DNA of 64,000 bases. It comes from CAYHEQ01 sp964355795 (GTDB lineage Bacteria > Patescibacteriota > JACPGU01). Numbering within the stretch: the stretch's first letter is position 1; each line of letters opens with the position of its first letter. The notes beneath the pieces are model-generated. The model was not told the DNA's origin, made no database searches, and worked only from the letters and a program-made list of their open reading frames with translations. The position numbers were made by a program, and so were the translations under genes. The DNA is taken from the NCBI GenBank assembly GCA_964355795.1, contig CAYHEQ010000001.1, forward strand, positions 10,117 through 74,116, read 5' to 3'. Of this stretch, positions 27,856-36,524 are shown piece by piece.

Positions 27856-28368
27856 TTACGGCGCTATCGTCCCGGTAACTGTCCATTGATTTGGTATTTG
27901 AACATAAGCAGTTGCGTTTGCCTTCTCATTACATCCCGAACCTGATACTATTTGGCCACCAACTGCTGAATATAGCCCCTGAACAGCTGCGCAATTTTGA
28001 CCAGCAGCGACAAAAGTGGCAGGAGTATTAAAGCTAGTAAATGCGCCATTTGTTGCCCCGGCAATAACATTGCCACTCCAACTCCCACTAGGCACTGTCC
28101 ATGTTTCAGTTATGGTAGTTGTCGAGCCAGTAACTCCCCCTGTAACTGTCCATTCGGCTGGCCCTAACGATATCGTCGCCGCTGTATTACCTGGGCCCGA
28201 ATTGGGTATAGGAATATTCCTCCACGTCTTCACAATCCAAGTGAAAGAATACCCCGTTGCCGCTTGGGCTCTCTGATTTTGTGTTCCCCAAGCCACTACC
28301 GCGACGACGATAAGAACGATGCCAATGATAAAAAGCGCTAGGCTTTTTTTGTCCAAAGTTTTTGTCAT
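27856..28368 (-). CDS. Small secreted surface protein
   Basis: 170 residues starting MTKTLDKKSLALFIIGIVLI, a signal or anchor segment closely matching that of the 31139-33721 protein (MIKTLDKKKLAIFVIGIALI, both followed by AWGTQNQ-AQAA). The mature part is beta-rich and unrecognised (TSTTITETWTVPSGSWSGNV type). The start at 28368 is chosen to match the paralogue. Confidence 0.65.
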   Translation of the reverse strand: MTKTLDKKSLALFIIGIVLIVVAVVAWGTQNQRAQAATGYSFTWIVKTWRNIPIPNSGPGNTAATISLGPAEWTVTGGVTGSTTTITETWTVPSGSWSGNVIAGATNGAFTSFNTPATFVAAGQNCAAVQGLYSAVGGQIVSGSGCNEKANATAYVQIPNQWTVTGTIAP

Positions 28369-28473
28369 ATTTTCCTCCTCGCACACTTTAATTTTAATAT
28401 AAATTCCTTATCCGACTTCTAATTTTTTATTTTTTTAATTTTCTTGTCCCGCGAAACCTTTGGCGAAGTGGGA

Positions 28474-28713
28474 TTACTTTTTTAGCCCTTCCCCCGCTAT
28501 AGGTCCCGGCATTTGACTCGTTTCAAAGCCATAAGTCGTTTCCCCCTTCTTCTTCGCCTCCTCTATCGCCAGATTTCTTTTAATCATATCCGGCGTGCCG
28601 GCTATCGGTGACTTACTTCGTAACCGTATCTCGTTATACGCCACCACTCCCAGCAAAACGACTCCGACCGCAAGAGTGATGATAGCAATATGGCGAAAAG
28701 TTATTTCTTTCAT
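28474..28713 (-). CDS. Small single-pass membrane protein
   Basis: 79 residues, not recognised: one membrane helix (HIAIITLAVGVVLLGVVAY) and a short charged outer region with the repeated SPIAGTP / PGPIAGEG motif. Part of the surface-protein gene run. Confidence 0.5.
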   Translation of the reverse strand: MKEITFRHIAIITLAVGVVLLGVVAYNEIRLRSKSPIAGTPDMIKRNLAIEEAKKKGETTYGFETSQMPGPIAGEGLKK

Positions 28714-28732
28714 ACTAAATTTTAATTTCTCC

Positions 28733-28846
28733 AATCCGAGGCTCAACCTCAAAGGATGCCCAGAGGTTGAACCTCTTTACCCTAGATGGTTTCCTGTCCG
28801 AGGTTCAACCTTAGCTTCCAAACTTCCCCAAGGTTGAACCTCTGAC
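28733..28846. repeat. Pair of GAGGTTCAACC variant hairpins
   Basis: First hairpin uses GAGGCTCAACCT / AGGTTGAACCTC, the second GAGGTTCAACCTT / AAGGTTGAACCTC. Again both arms carry the variant. Confidence 0.85.
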
Positions 28847-28905
28847 CAATAATTTTTGTCTTCCGCGTAAGTCTGCGTTAAGTCTGCGTCCGTCCGCGGT
28901 CGGCG

Positions 28906-29562
28906 CTACTGCGCGACTCCCTGTCCCAATCCATCATACAATTTATAATCGTCACTACAAGTGGTCAAGATTTCTGCCGTGGATTTGTGAGCGTAATTGG
29001 TTTGCGTTTTGTCAATCACCGTCCCGATGCCGTAAAGCAATTTAGCCGATAGTGGGTCGCAAACGGACTTAATTATGAATTCGGCAATCGCTGTATTGCC
29101 ACCATATGTCGCCGTAACTATTATTTTCTTGCCAGGCACAGAATCGGGACCCAATTTGATGAAAGCTCTAGAATAAGAATCAATAGAAGATACTTCAGGG
29201 TTAGCCGTCAAAGAAGTCGTGCTCCCACCAGGTGATTTATAAAAATTAGCATCGAACTCAACATCTGTTTTCGGCAAAAAAGAAGCTCCTGTAACCTGCG
29301 AAATATCCCATTCATACGTGACTGTTGGCCCTTTAATTGGCAGTCCGGCACCAAGGTTGTCTGTCGTCTGCACTACTAGCTGTAATACTTGCCCCGGCTG
29401 AACATCACAACTACTAGGATCATTACACCCGACGACAGTCGCGCTAACACTTTCGATGGCAAAGGGAGTCCTCCCATTATTTTTGAAAGCAAAAACTCCT
29501 GCGACCATAATGACAATGACCACAACAAACACTCCTATTTTTTTTATTCTGTTTTTTATCAT
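28906..29562 (-). CDS. Membrane-anchored surface protein
   Basis: 218 residues: N-terminal anchor (IGVFVVVIVIMVAGVFAF), then a beta-sandwich-like domain (PGQVLQLVVQTTDNLGAGLP, TVTYEWDIS) of bacterial Ig-like character. Four cysteines could pair. Function unknown; surface location likely. Confidence 0.55.
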   Translation of the reverse strand: MIKNRIKKIGVFVVVIVIMVAGVFAFKNNGRTPFAIESVSATVVGCNDPSSCDVQPGQVLQLVVQTTDNLGAGLPIKGPTVTYEWDISQVTGASFLPKTDVEFDANFYKSPGGSTTSLTANPEVSSIDSYSRAFIKLGPDSVPGKKIIVTATYGGNTAIAEFIIKSVCDPLSAKLLYGIGTVIDKTQTNYAHKSTAEILTTCSDDYKLYDGLGQGVAQ

Positions 29563-29600
29563 AATATTCTCTGCCTTTATCTAAAAATCTAAAACCTAAT

Positions 29601-30500
29601 TTATTTTACTGGCACCAATTTTATCGGATTATTATACTGATCCAACAAACTTTGCAAAAATGGATCTTGAGGATTTTGCGCCAAACCATCTTTTAAGACC
29701 AGCTTCGCTCCCGCAATATCTTTCTGACTATGCAACATAGTGGCCAAACCATAATAAGCGGCCACTAATTTCGCGTCCAGCCTGATAGCTTCTCGATATT
29801 GTTTCTCGGCCGCCTCGTATTTTTCCTGACTACTCAAGACATTAGCAAAATTGTTGTGGTAAATAGCGACAGAAGGCTCTTTGGCCACTACTTGCCCCCA
29901 AGTTTCTACAGCCTTGGTGAGATTACCAACATTTTGGTAAAGTGAAGCTAATGTCGCCAAATCCTCCGCGCTGACAGCTGATTTTTCCAAAATCGTCGTC
30001 GCCTCCACATACCTCTTCAGTCTTTCTTCTGGTGTCAGGGTTCGGCCACTATCTGCGTCCACACCCATCCCCGCTTCTTGGATAGTCTGTTGAAGAGTTT
30101 TTTGCGTATCAGAACCAATGATATTTTCCCTGATAGTCGTGAGGTAGAAAGAGCCCGCAATGCCAGCTATGATGATAACCAGTAAAGTTGCCCCCAAGAA
30201 AATCCCTATTCTCCTGCGGTATCGCGGTATCTGCAAACGCGAGATATCCACCACCCGCACCGTCCCGGGCTCGGCAAAATTATGCACCAAAATCTCCCCT
30301 TGCCGAAGCTTACCAACAACCACTTTTTTGTTTTTTCGCGCACCTTGATTTTTTCTAATAATCTTGCGCGACCCTCCGAAACTTGCTACTCGCGAGACAG
30401 GAATAGTAGTTCCGTGAGCGAGTAAGCGTGAAGGACGGGTTGGTTTTACTACCTTTTTTGGCTTCAGTTTCTCTTTTTGTTTGCGTTTTTTGATTGACAT
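29601..30500 (-). CDS. TPR protein with membrane anchor
   Basis: 299 residues: long basic N-terminus (SIKKRKQKEKLKPKK), possible SH3-like segment (KLRQGEILVHNFAEPGTVRV), membrane helix (about 98-120), and C-terminal tetratricopeptide repeats (NLTKAVETWGQVVAKEPS, KYEAAEKQYREAIRLDAKLV). TPR units usually hold partner proteins; here on the outer face, likely in assembly of surface structures. Confidence 0.78.
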   Translation of the reverse strand: MSIKKRKQKEKLKPKKVVKPTRPSRLLAHGTTIPVSRVASFGGSRKIIRKNQGARKNKKVVVGKLRQGEILVHNFAEPGTVRVVDISRLQIPRYRRRIGIFLGATLLVIIIAGIAGSFYLTTIRENIIGSDTQKTLQQTIQEAGMGVDADSGRTLTPEERLKRYVEATTILEKSAVSAEDLATLASLYQNVGNLTKAVETWGQVVAKEPSVAIYHNNFANVLSSQEKYEAAEKQYREAIRLDAKLVAAYYGLATMLHSQKDIAGAKLVLKDGLAQNPQDPFLQSLLDQYNNPIKLVPVK

Positions 30501-30522
30501 ATATTTCTTTATTTTTTATTTT

Positions 30523-30590
30523 TCCCGACGCACTATATTTTTTAATATAATGAAGTCGGGATCCCGATTTCGCGATAGCGAACATCGGGA
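30523..30590. repeat. CCCGA-family double-hairpin repeat, copy 2
   Basis: Nearly identical to 3854-3921. It lies 23 bp upstream of the TPR gene start on the minus strand. Confidence 0.85.
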
Positions 30591-30604
30591 CTTATTTTCT
30601 TGAC

Positions 30605-30997
30605 TTATCGTAAAACTGGAGAAGCTTCCATCGATTTTATTTCTTTAATGTCTTTAGAATTAAAAATTTTCTTCTCTCCAAGCTTATCCACTACTTTTTC
30701 TAATTTTTCGTCCCTTTTCCTCATCATAACAATCAAATCGCTCTTCAAATTAATCATTTTGTCTGTCATGAAACTCTTGGTGACCATTTGATTCCTTACG
30801 CTATCTATATCGGCTTGCAGATCAGTTTTGACGGCTTGCAGATCAGTTTTGACACTCTGCAGGTCAGTTTTTACACCCTGAAGATCGGTTTTTATTTCCT
30901 TAATATCCCCATGAATACCGCCAAATTGATCAGTAAGGAAATCCATGAATTTCTCATCATTCATGATGCTAGATTGTTTGGTATTTTCTCCTGTCAT
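30605..30997 (-). CDS. Coiled-coil protein with KTDLQ heptad repeats
   Basis: 130 residues, not recognised by family. The centre has four tandem seven-residue repeats (KTDLQGV, KTDLQSV, KTDLQAV, KTDLQAD), that is 21-base tandem repeats, forming a coiled coil. No signal peptide; probably cytoplasmic. Similar proteins are widespread but uncharacterised. Confidence 0.6.
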   Translation of the reverse strand: MTGENTKQSSIMNDEKFMDFLTDQFGGIHGDIKEIKTDLQGVKTDLQSVKTDLQAVKTDLQADIDSVRNQMVTKSFMTDKMINLKSDLIVMMRKRDEKLEKVVDKLGEKKIFNSKDIKEIKSMEASPVLR

Positions 30998-31138
30998 TTT
31001 ATTTTCTTAATTTTCGCACACCATAATATTTTTACAATAGTCTGTGCGACCCTCCGAAACGCAACCTATTTGCAAATTTCTGATATTCAGAATATTGCAA
31101 GAGGTTAAGTGAAGGATGGGTTTATTTTTTTAGCCCCA

Positions 31139-33721
31139 CTATTTCACCGGATTCAATATGTGCTTCGGCACAGTGATTGTTACGGCCTTAGTGTTATCGG
31201 TAATAATGACTGCGGTAGCGCCACTAGTGGCCGTGGCCACCAGATTCACTGCGTAAGTGCTGTTGGATTTTAATATACTGAAACTGCAATTGGTCGTAAC
31301 CGAAGAACAATTGGGAAGACTGGTTGGCAAAATGACAGTCCCATTTTCTTTAACTTGCCAATTATAGCCAGAGGTCACCGTCCCTCCCACTGCTACCATC
31401 TCTGGCTTCACCGTTACCGTATCCCCTACTCGGAGAGAGCCGGAAATAGTCCAGTCGCCAGTAGTTTCTTGAGTGGGAGTCACCGAAGCGCCAGCGTTGA
31501 CGATAGCGCCATCGGTAATGATGTTCGCTCCCGCTCTGCCCACATCCGGCTTGATGCTCAAAGAGGCCGAAGAGGGAGCGGGAGGATTAAGCCCTGCTGT
31601 TTTAGTCACTGTTCCCATCGCCCCGCGACTGTCTGTTACGGTCAAAGTAAAGGAATAAAGTCCTCCTCCATTAGTATACTCGGGATATGTATAAGCGAGG
31701 TCTTTTTTGGTAAAAAGAAGGAATGGAGAAGGATCGTCAGAGATTTTTTGGGAATCAGAGGAAGTGTAAGTATAGATATAAGCGGGGTCCCAAGACTTTG
31801 TTACCTTCCATGCCCAACTCGTAATTGTATCCCCATCGGGATCGGTTGATTGATCGTAATATTTGAAATCCATCGTCGTCCCGAGCTGCGTGCCATCAAA
31901 CTTCGCCACAGGAGGGCTATTCACAGATGTATAACTACACACAAAACCAATTGTTCCGCCAGCAGTAAGTGTTCTTATTGATGGAGGAATAAATGTGTAT
32001 CCCGTCTTAGCCGGACAGGTGGCGGTATAAGAGCCAATTGGAGCAGTTGTTGAAACAGCAACGGCTACATTCGGCGTAACCACCGTCCCCGTATAGGTTG
32101 TCGTAGCAGGACTGGGACCCTTAACTGTGATAGTTGTATCAGGAAGAGTGGAGTTGATGTTGATGGTGCCAGGTAATACTTTGTCCACCGTAATTGTTTT
32201 CGTCGCTGTGTCACTAAACGCCCCTCGACTATCCTGAACCATAAGAGACGCTGTATATGTCCCTACGGACGAATACTTATGGAGAGGTTTTTTTTCAACA
32301 CTATCAATTATCCCGTCATTATTAAAATCCCAAAACCAACCAGTAATACCGTCGCCATCAGGATCGGTGGAGGTATCTGTAAATTGCACTGAAAGTGGTA
32401 CAGAGCCAGAAATGGGGCTGGCAACAAACCTGACTAAAGGAGATTTATTGGGAAAGGACAATCCTCCGCAACCATCCGTTCTAGATATAACAACAGTACC
32501 GTCACCAGCGACTTCTCTAGCGCCTCCTGTGCCAATGCCACTTCCACCAATACCGCCGTTAGCAGTAACTGTCTTAAATCTCACATCTCTTCCGGCTTCA
32601 AAAACTTGCTCGCCACTCCATGTCCCGTCTTCTTTCTTCGATAATATCTTTATTCTCCCACCACCACCAGCATAAGGTGGAAAATAGCTACCAGCTACCC
32701 CGTCGCCACCATTAGCGCTAATCATACCTTCGTGATTGAAGCTATTTGTAACAATACAAATAGATCCACCAGAGCCACCACCGCCTATTCGTCCACCATT
32801 ACCTATCTCACCTATCTTGCCATTAGCAGAGATACTACCATCTTTATCTATGATGATTTTGTTAGCAGATATTACTATGAGACCACCACCGCTACCGCCA
32901 GTATAATCACCATTATAGCCATAAGATCCTACTCCCATGCCACCTCCACCTCCACTGCCCCACTGGTCTGGATTATTCTTATCGCCATAAGTATATGACC
33001 CAACATCCGCTCCTAAACCTCCATAGCCTCCGCCCGAACCGGCATATACATAAATAGAGTTAGTAAATGACCAACCTCCACCTCCAGGACCATAGCCATA
33101 CTGCTTACCAGTGCCACCACTATACCCAAATCCATCTGCGGTTATTTTACCGCCAGAGTTAATTATCAGTTCTTTATTGATGATGAGTTGCATACTACCA
33201 ACATCGCCGGGAGATCTTGTCTTTTGGGTTAAAACACCGTCGTTTATTATAGTTAAGCTATTGAAATAATGCTCTCCATCAATTTGTACCGTTGAACCAT
33301 TAATAACAACATCTTTCTTGTCGTACTGAACATTAGTTGATGAGATAACTCCCGATGGAAATACGGCGCTAATAGGCACAAAATTAGCCATCAAAGCAGT
33401 GTTGCCTTGACCAAAAGTGAAGGTCGCAGTACTAGTGACCTTGCTAGAAATATTGCCATAAATAGGGTTAGAAGTAAAAGTCCAACCATAAAATTTATAT
33501 CCCAGATTCGCAGTGGCGGTAATGGTCCTGGTGGAATTTTCATTCGTCCCTCCGCCAATCACCACGCCATACTCGCTCGGACCAGCCGTCAATGTGAGAG
33601 TATAAGTCGTTGCGGCTTGGGCTTTTTGGTTTTGCGTACCCCAAGCCATTACTGCGGCAATAATTAGCGCAATTCCGATGACGAAAATAGCTAACTTCTT
33701 TTTGTCTAAAGTTTTTATCAT
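31139..33721 (-). CDS. Large modular adhesin-like protein with PKD domains
   Basis: 860 residues. Signal or anchor about 1-37 shared with the 27856-28368 protein; InlB B-repeat (about 40-115) shared with the 26994-27749 protein; glycine-rich beta-solenoid-like region (about 130-410, with GGGGGMGVGSYGYNG); PKD domain (about 425-510: SVQFTDTSTDPDGDGITGWF); a second PKD-like domain (about 600-700); and a C-terminal beta region. Likely a secreted adhesin or surface-fibre protein. Confidence 0.8.
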   Translation of the reverse strand: MIKTLDKKKLAIFVIGIALIIAAVMAWGTQNQKAQAATTYTLTLTAGPSEYGVVIGGGTNENSTRTITATANLGYKFYGWTFTSNPIYGNISSKVTSTATFTFGQGNTALMANFVPISAVFPSGVISSTNVQYDKKDVVINGSTVQIDGEHYFNSLTIINDGVLTQKTRSPGDVGSMQLIINKELIINSGGKITADGFGYSGGTGKQYGYGPGGGGWSFTNSIYVYAGSGGGYGGLGADVGSYTYGDKNNPDQWGSGGGGGMGVGSYGYNGDYTGGSGGGLIVISANKIIIDKDGSISANGKIGEIGNGGRIGGGGSGGSICIVTNSFNHEGMISANGGDGVAGSYFPPYAGGGGRIKILSKKEDGTWSGEQVFEAGRDVRFKTVTANGGIGGSGIGTGGAREVAGDGTVVISRTDGCGGLSFPNKSPLVRFVASPISGSVPLSVQFTDTSTDPDGDGITGWFWDFNNDGIIDSVEKKPLHKYSSVGTYTASLMVQDSRGAFSDTATKTITVDKVLPGTININSTLPDTTITVKGPSPATTTYTGTVVTPNVAVAVSTTAPIGSYTATCPAKTGYTFIPPSIRTLTAGGTIGFVCSYTSVNSPPVAKFDGTQLGTTMDFKYYDQSTDPDGDTITSWAWKVTKSWDPAYIYTYTSSDSQKISDDPSPFLLFTKKDLAYTYPEYTNGGGLYSFTLTVTDSRGAMGTVTKTAGLNPPAPSSASLSIKPDVGRAGANIITDGAIVNAGASVTPTQETTGDWTISGSLRVGDTVTVKPEMVAVGGTVTSGYNWQVKENGTVILPTSLPNCSSVTTNCSFSILKSNSTYAVNLVATATSGATAVIITDNTKAVTITVPKHILNPVK

Positions 33722-33733
33722 TTTTTTCTTGTT

Positions 33734-34399
33734 TTATCCTCTTCTGTATGTCATCAATATCTGCTTCAACATCTCATCTTTTGGAATTTGAGCTGTTCCC
33801 TCTTCTAAAACTTTTATCGCTTCTGCTCTATTATTTTCGAAATCTCTCAAAAGTACCGCTAGATTAACATAGGTGGCAGAAAAATGTGGGTCAATGGTGA
33901 TGGCTTCGCGATAATGCTTTTTTGCTTCTTCGTATTTTTTTTCACTACGCAAAACATTGCCCAGATTATTATGCAAAATAGCGTCTTGAGGAGTTACTTT
34001 TACGGCTTGTGAGAAAAACTCCTCGGCTTTACCCAAATCTCCAAGATTATAATAAGAAACGGCAAGTTTCTGTAAAACATCCTTGTTGTTAGGCTGTGTA
34101 TTGATAACTTTTTCTAATTCTTCCACGGTTTCTTTGTATTTTTTTGTTTGCATTTCTGCGCTTATTGCCTGATCGCCACTTTTACCCATCGTTGCCTCCC
34201 TGTACGCATCCAGCCCATTCGCTAACCATTCCTGCGCTTTCACATCGCGCCAAATACGATATTTATTCAACAGAACATTCGCCAACAAAGATCCCCCATA
34301 AACCACAACTATAAGAATAATTATACTAATTATAATTTTTGCTTTTTTATTAAAAATCTTCCTCTTTCTCTCCTCCCAATTTTTGTTTTTCTTTTTCAT
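33734..34399 (-). CDS. TPR protein with membrane anchor
   Basis: 221 residues: basic start (KKKNKNWEERKRKIFNKK), membrane helix (IIISIIILIVVVYGGSLL) and about three TPR units (NKDVLQKLAVSYYNLGDLGK, AILHNNLGNVLRSEKKYEEA). ATG at 34399 is chosen because the longer frame to 34462 would translate the GAGGTTCGACC repeat as METKVEPLNE. Same architecture as the 29601 and 37805 genes. Confidence 0.78.
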   Translation of the reverse strand: MKKKNKNWEERKRKIFNKKAKIIISIIILIVVVYGGSLLANVLLNKYRIWRDVKAQEWLANGLDAYREATMGKSGDQAISAEMQTKKYKETVEELEKVINTQPNNKDVLQKLAVSYYNLGDLGKAEEFFSQAVKVTPQDAILHNNLGNVLRSEKKYEEAKKHYREAITIDPHFSATYVNLAVLLRDFENNRAEAIKVLEEGTAQIPKDEMLKQILMTYRRG

Positions 34400-34439
34400 A
34401 AGTGAAATTTCTGTATCTGTAGTATATATTTCCTCATTT

Positions 34440-34483
34440 AGAGGTTCGACCTTAGTTTCCAAACTTCTCCGAGGCCAAATCTC
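34440..34483. repeat. Degenerate GAGGTTCGACC-family hairpin
   Basis: Left arm GAGGTTCGACCTT intact, right arm decayed (GAGGCCAAATCTC). Upstream of the TPR gene. Confidence 0.7.
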
Positions 34484-34513
34484 TTATCCCTAATAATTTT
34501 TCTCAATCTCCGA

Positions 34514-34900
34514 CTATCCTATTGCTCCTACTTTGTGCATACTGCTTGCTTCTTCTTCACTCAAAATCCTTTTTCTTGCCAGAATACTTGTCAAAGTGTG
34601 TAGTTTTTGCGCTATTCTCCCCTCACTTTGCCTCACTCTTTTATCCGTCCAATCTTTGTTATTTCCTTCTGATTGCCTAATTTCTTGTTTTAATTCTTTT
34701 TCCATCGGTTCCAAAAAATTAACATTGAATTTAGCTAATTGATCCTTTACTACATCTTCAACTGAATCCTTGAATCTTTGACCCTCAAATATATTCTCTA
34801 CGGCGTTCTTGAATTTCTCGCCAGCAAAAGAATTCTCAATAACCCCCGTTACGATTTCCTTAATTTCCTCTCTGGTTGTGGTAATCTTTTTTTCTGACAT
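34514..34900 (-). CDS. Hypothetical helical cytoplasmic protein
   Basis: 128 residues, not recognised. Mostly helical, with internal similarity between GEKFKNAVENIFEG and GQRFKDSVEDVVKD. No membrane segment. May be related in habit to the 30605 coiled-coil protein; role unknown. Confidence 0.5.
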   Translation of the reverse strand: MSEKKITTTREEIKEIVTGVIENSFAGEKFKNAVENIFEGQRFKDSVEDVVKDQLAKFNVNFLEPMEKELKQEIRQSEGNNKDWTDKRVRQSEGRIAQKLHTLTSILARKRILSEEEASSMHKVGAIG

Positions 34901-34911
34901 TTTTGCTAAAA

Positions 34912-35115
34912 TTAAACATTCACCGCGCGCTTGGCTATAATTTTCGTTGCTTTTCCGCAGTTACCGCAATATTGCTCGTTATCGTCTAGTATACATTTAC
35001 AATTCAAACATCTTTTGGCGGTTTTCTTTGGCAACCTTAAGCCACACCCAGTACAAAATTGGTCACTATATCCTTTCCAGTATTGTTTTTTGCACTGCGG
35101 ACATTTCTTGAACAT
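34912..35115 (-). CDS. Small double zinc-ribbon protein
   Basis: 67 residues with four zinc-binding knuckles: CPQCKKQ, CTGCG, CLNCK and CGNCGK, giving two zinc ribbons. No membrane segment. Possibly a nucleic-acid or protein-binding adaptor; function unknown. Confidence 0.7.
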   Translation of the reverse strand: MFKKCPQCKKQYWKGYSDQFCTGCGLRLPKKTAKRCLNCKCILDDNEQYCGNCGKATKIIAKRAVNV

Positions 35116-35275
35116 ATGTCTTCTCTAAAATCTTTTTTCTAATATCCATTTTTTTACAAATTACGGTAATATCTTTTGCCATAGACTTTCCTCTACTTTT
35201 CCTTTTTGTTTTTTTTGATTCACTATATTGTGTACTTTGATCCCTTATTTTCTTAATTTCTTATTTTCTTAGCCC

Positions 35276-35827
35276 CTACGGCGCCAAAGTGTCCAAGACG
35301 ATGAACGAATCGCCAGATTTGGCGGAATAGTTGCACCAGATCATATCCCCGGAATAGCCCGTTACTATGGCAGTGGCGCAACCCCCCGTTGTTGGCGCAG
35401 AAGCGGTAGTGCCATCAGAGCCAGCCTTCATACCGCTATATTTGAATCCTGTCGGTGTGGAGAATTTGACATCTGTGGACTTGGCTAAACTTTCAGGATT
35501 GTTGACGGTTAAAGTGAATTTGACTGTATCGCCCGCTTTCGCCGTCGCCGTGTTGTTTCGCGCAGATACTGGCGCGATGTTTTCTGCCTTCGTATGCACC
35601 GAAACACCTTGATAATTGAAATTGTAGCCGACATCAATAGGTTGTCTATCGGCCGCGAATGTTCCCAGTTTGAATCCTCCCAAGGCCACGCCAGCCAAAA
35701 GCAAAAGGCCTACTACATATATAGTAGCCTTTCTGTTGGAAAGTTTTTTGGAAAAACCCTTGAGAGTGGAGGCTCTTTTGATGCGATTGCTCCTGCGCAC
35801 GATTTTTTCAAAATTGAAAGATAACAT
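35276..35827 (-). CDS. Membrane-anchored DUF11-like surface protein
   Basis: 183 residues: basic N-terminus, membrane helix (ATIYVVGLLLLAGVALGGFKL) and one DUF11-like beta-sandwich (NTATAKAGDTVKFTLTVNNP, CATAIVTGYSGDMIWC with two cysteines). First gene in transcription order of the surface run. Likely displayed on the cell surface. Confidence 0.7.
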   Translation of the reverse strand: MLSFNFEKIVRRSNRIKRASTLKGFSKKLSNRKATIYVVGLLLLAGVALGGFKLGTFAADRQPIDVGYNFNYQGVSVHTKAENIAPVSARNNTATAKAGDTVKFTLTVNNPESLAKSTDVKFSTPTGFKYSGMKAGSDGTTASAPTTGGCATAIVTGYSGDMIWCNYSAKSGDSFIVLDTLAP

Positions 35828-35911
35828 CTTTTTTGTATTACTGTTATGAAAATTTTGTTTTGAAATATCTATTGCTAACTGACATTAAGCCTGACTTAAA
35901 ATCTTGCTGAA

Positions 35912-36154
35912 CCGATGCTAATCTGCGAATGGATGCCTGCCCGCAATGCTCTCGCCCGAAGCTTTCATATCTGTTTACAATTATCGTACGCAATATTTAG
36001 GGAGCAAACAATATGGGTGGGGCGCATAGCGAGGCGGGCGGGCGAATATGGCGAATATTTATGCGAATTAATTCGCATGGGATTCGTAAATTCGCATCGC
36101 GTTCGTAGATTCGCATGGCATTTCAAATTCGCATCGCATTATTCGTGTCGCTTA
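35912..36154. repeat. GCGATGCGAAT repeat with nested 110-bp element
   Basis: Starts CCGATGCTAATCTGCGAAT, interrupted by the GC-ended element, then GCGAAT and ATTCGTAGATTCGCAT words and several ATTCGCATCGC ends. Larger and more rearranged than the other copies. Confidence 0.8.
35934..36043. repeat. 110-bp element with GC-rich inverted ends, copy 2
   Basis: TGCCTGCCCGC to GCGGGCGGGC, nearly identical to 14147-14258 and inserted in the same family of host repeat. Confidence 0.8.
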
Positions 36155-36301
36155 ACTCAAAACCAAGACAGAAATATCTCCCTTTTGCGTCTTCTCGACT
36201 GAAAATCACACTCCTTAACCCATTCCTTTATTATCTAGCGTTGTCTCTATTATAGACGATAAGTCCACCCCTACAAGAGCCGATTTATCCCCAAGCTCGT
36301 A

Positions 36302-36334
36302 ACAGAAATGGCCTCAAAACTTGAAGCCATTTCT
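36302..36334. repeat. Perfect hairpin downstream of the tRNA-Trp region
   Basis: Arms CAGAAATGGC and GCCATTTCTG with a 13-base loop. It lies past the last tRNA remnant; no T run follows, so a terminator role is uncertain. Confidence 0.7.
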
Positions 36335-36394
36335 GCGCAAACAGGGGCGGAAGTCGCAACTTTACATCGGGAGAAACTGATCAGTTTGCGTTTT

Positions 36395-36435
36395 TGGCAG
36401 GGGCTGAGGGAATCGAACCCCCGACCTCGGTTTTG
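36395..36435 (-). pseudogene. 3' half of a second tRNA-Trp copy
   Basis: Read on the minus strand: CAAAACCGAGG, T arm GGGGG-TTCGATT-CCCTC, acceptor AGCCCCT, discriminator G and an encoded CCA. With GAGACCGA at 36499-36506 it restores an anticodon arm (stem TCGGT/ACCGA, loop CTCCAAA), so this is a tRNA-Trp copy split by a 63-base insertion. The 5' part (acceptor and D arm) is missing. Not expected to be functional. Confidence 0.75.
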
Positions 36436-36498
36436 TCCCGACGATTGCAGGGCAATGTCGGGATCCCGATCCTCCGATGCAAAATCGGAGCGTCGGGA
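36436..36498. repeat. Two CCCGA-family hairpins inserted in the tRNA-Trp copy
   Basis: A 63-base insert made of two adjacent hairpins: 36436-36463 (arms TCCCGACGATTGC / GCAATGTCGGGA) and 36464-36498 (arms TCCCGAT...CTCCGAT / ATCGGAG...TCGGGA). It interrupts the anticodon loop of the tRNA-Trp copy between bases 34 and 35. Confidence 0.85.
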
Positions 36499-36524
36499 GA
36501 GACCGATAAGTTTGCGTTTTTAAC

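Larger units (their letters stand above)
35828..36301. other. Gene-free repeat-rich spacer
   Basis: No gene. Dominated by a GCGATGCGAAT repeat (35912-36154) with the nested 110-bp element. The rest is AT-rich and without clear signals. Confidence 0.6.

Noticed and set aside
36436..36498. Anticodon-like hairpin TCCGA-TTTTGCA-TCGGA as a tRNA-Gln
   Set aside because: No D arm or acceptor fits, and base 37 would be C. The segment is better explained as a hairpin inserted in a tRNA-Trp copy.
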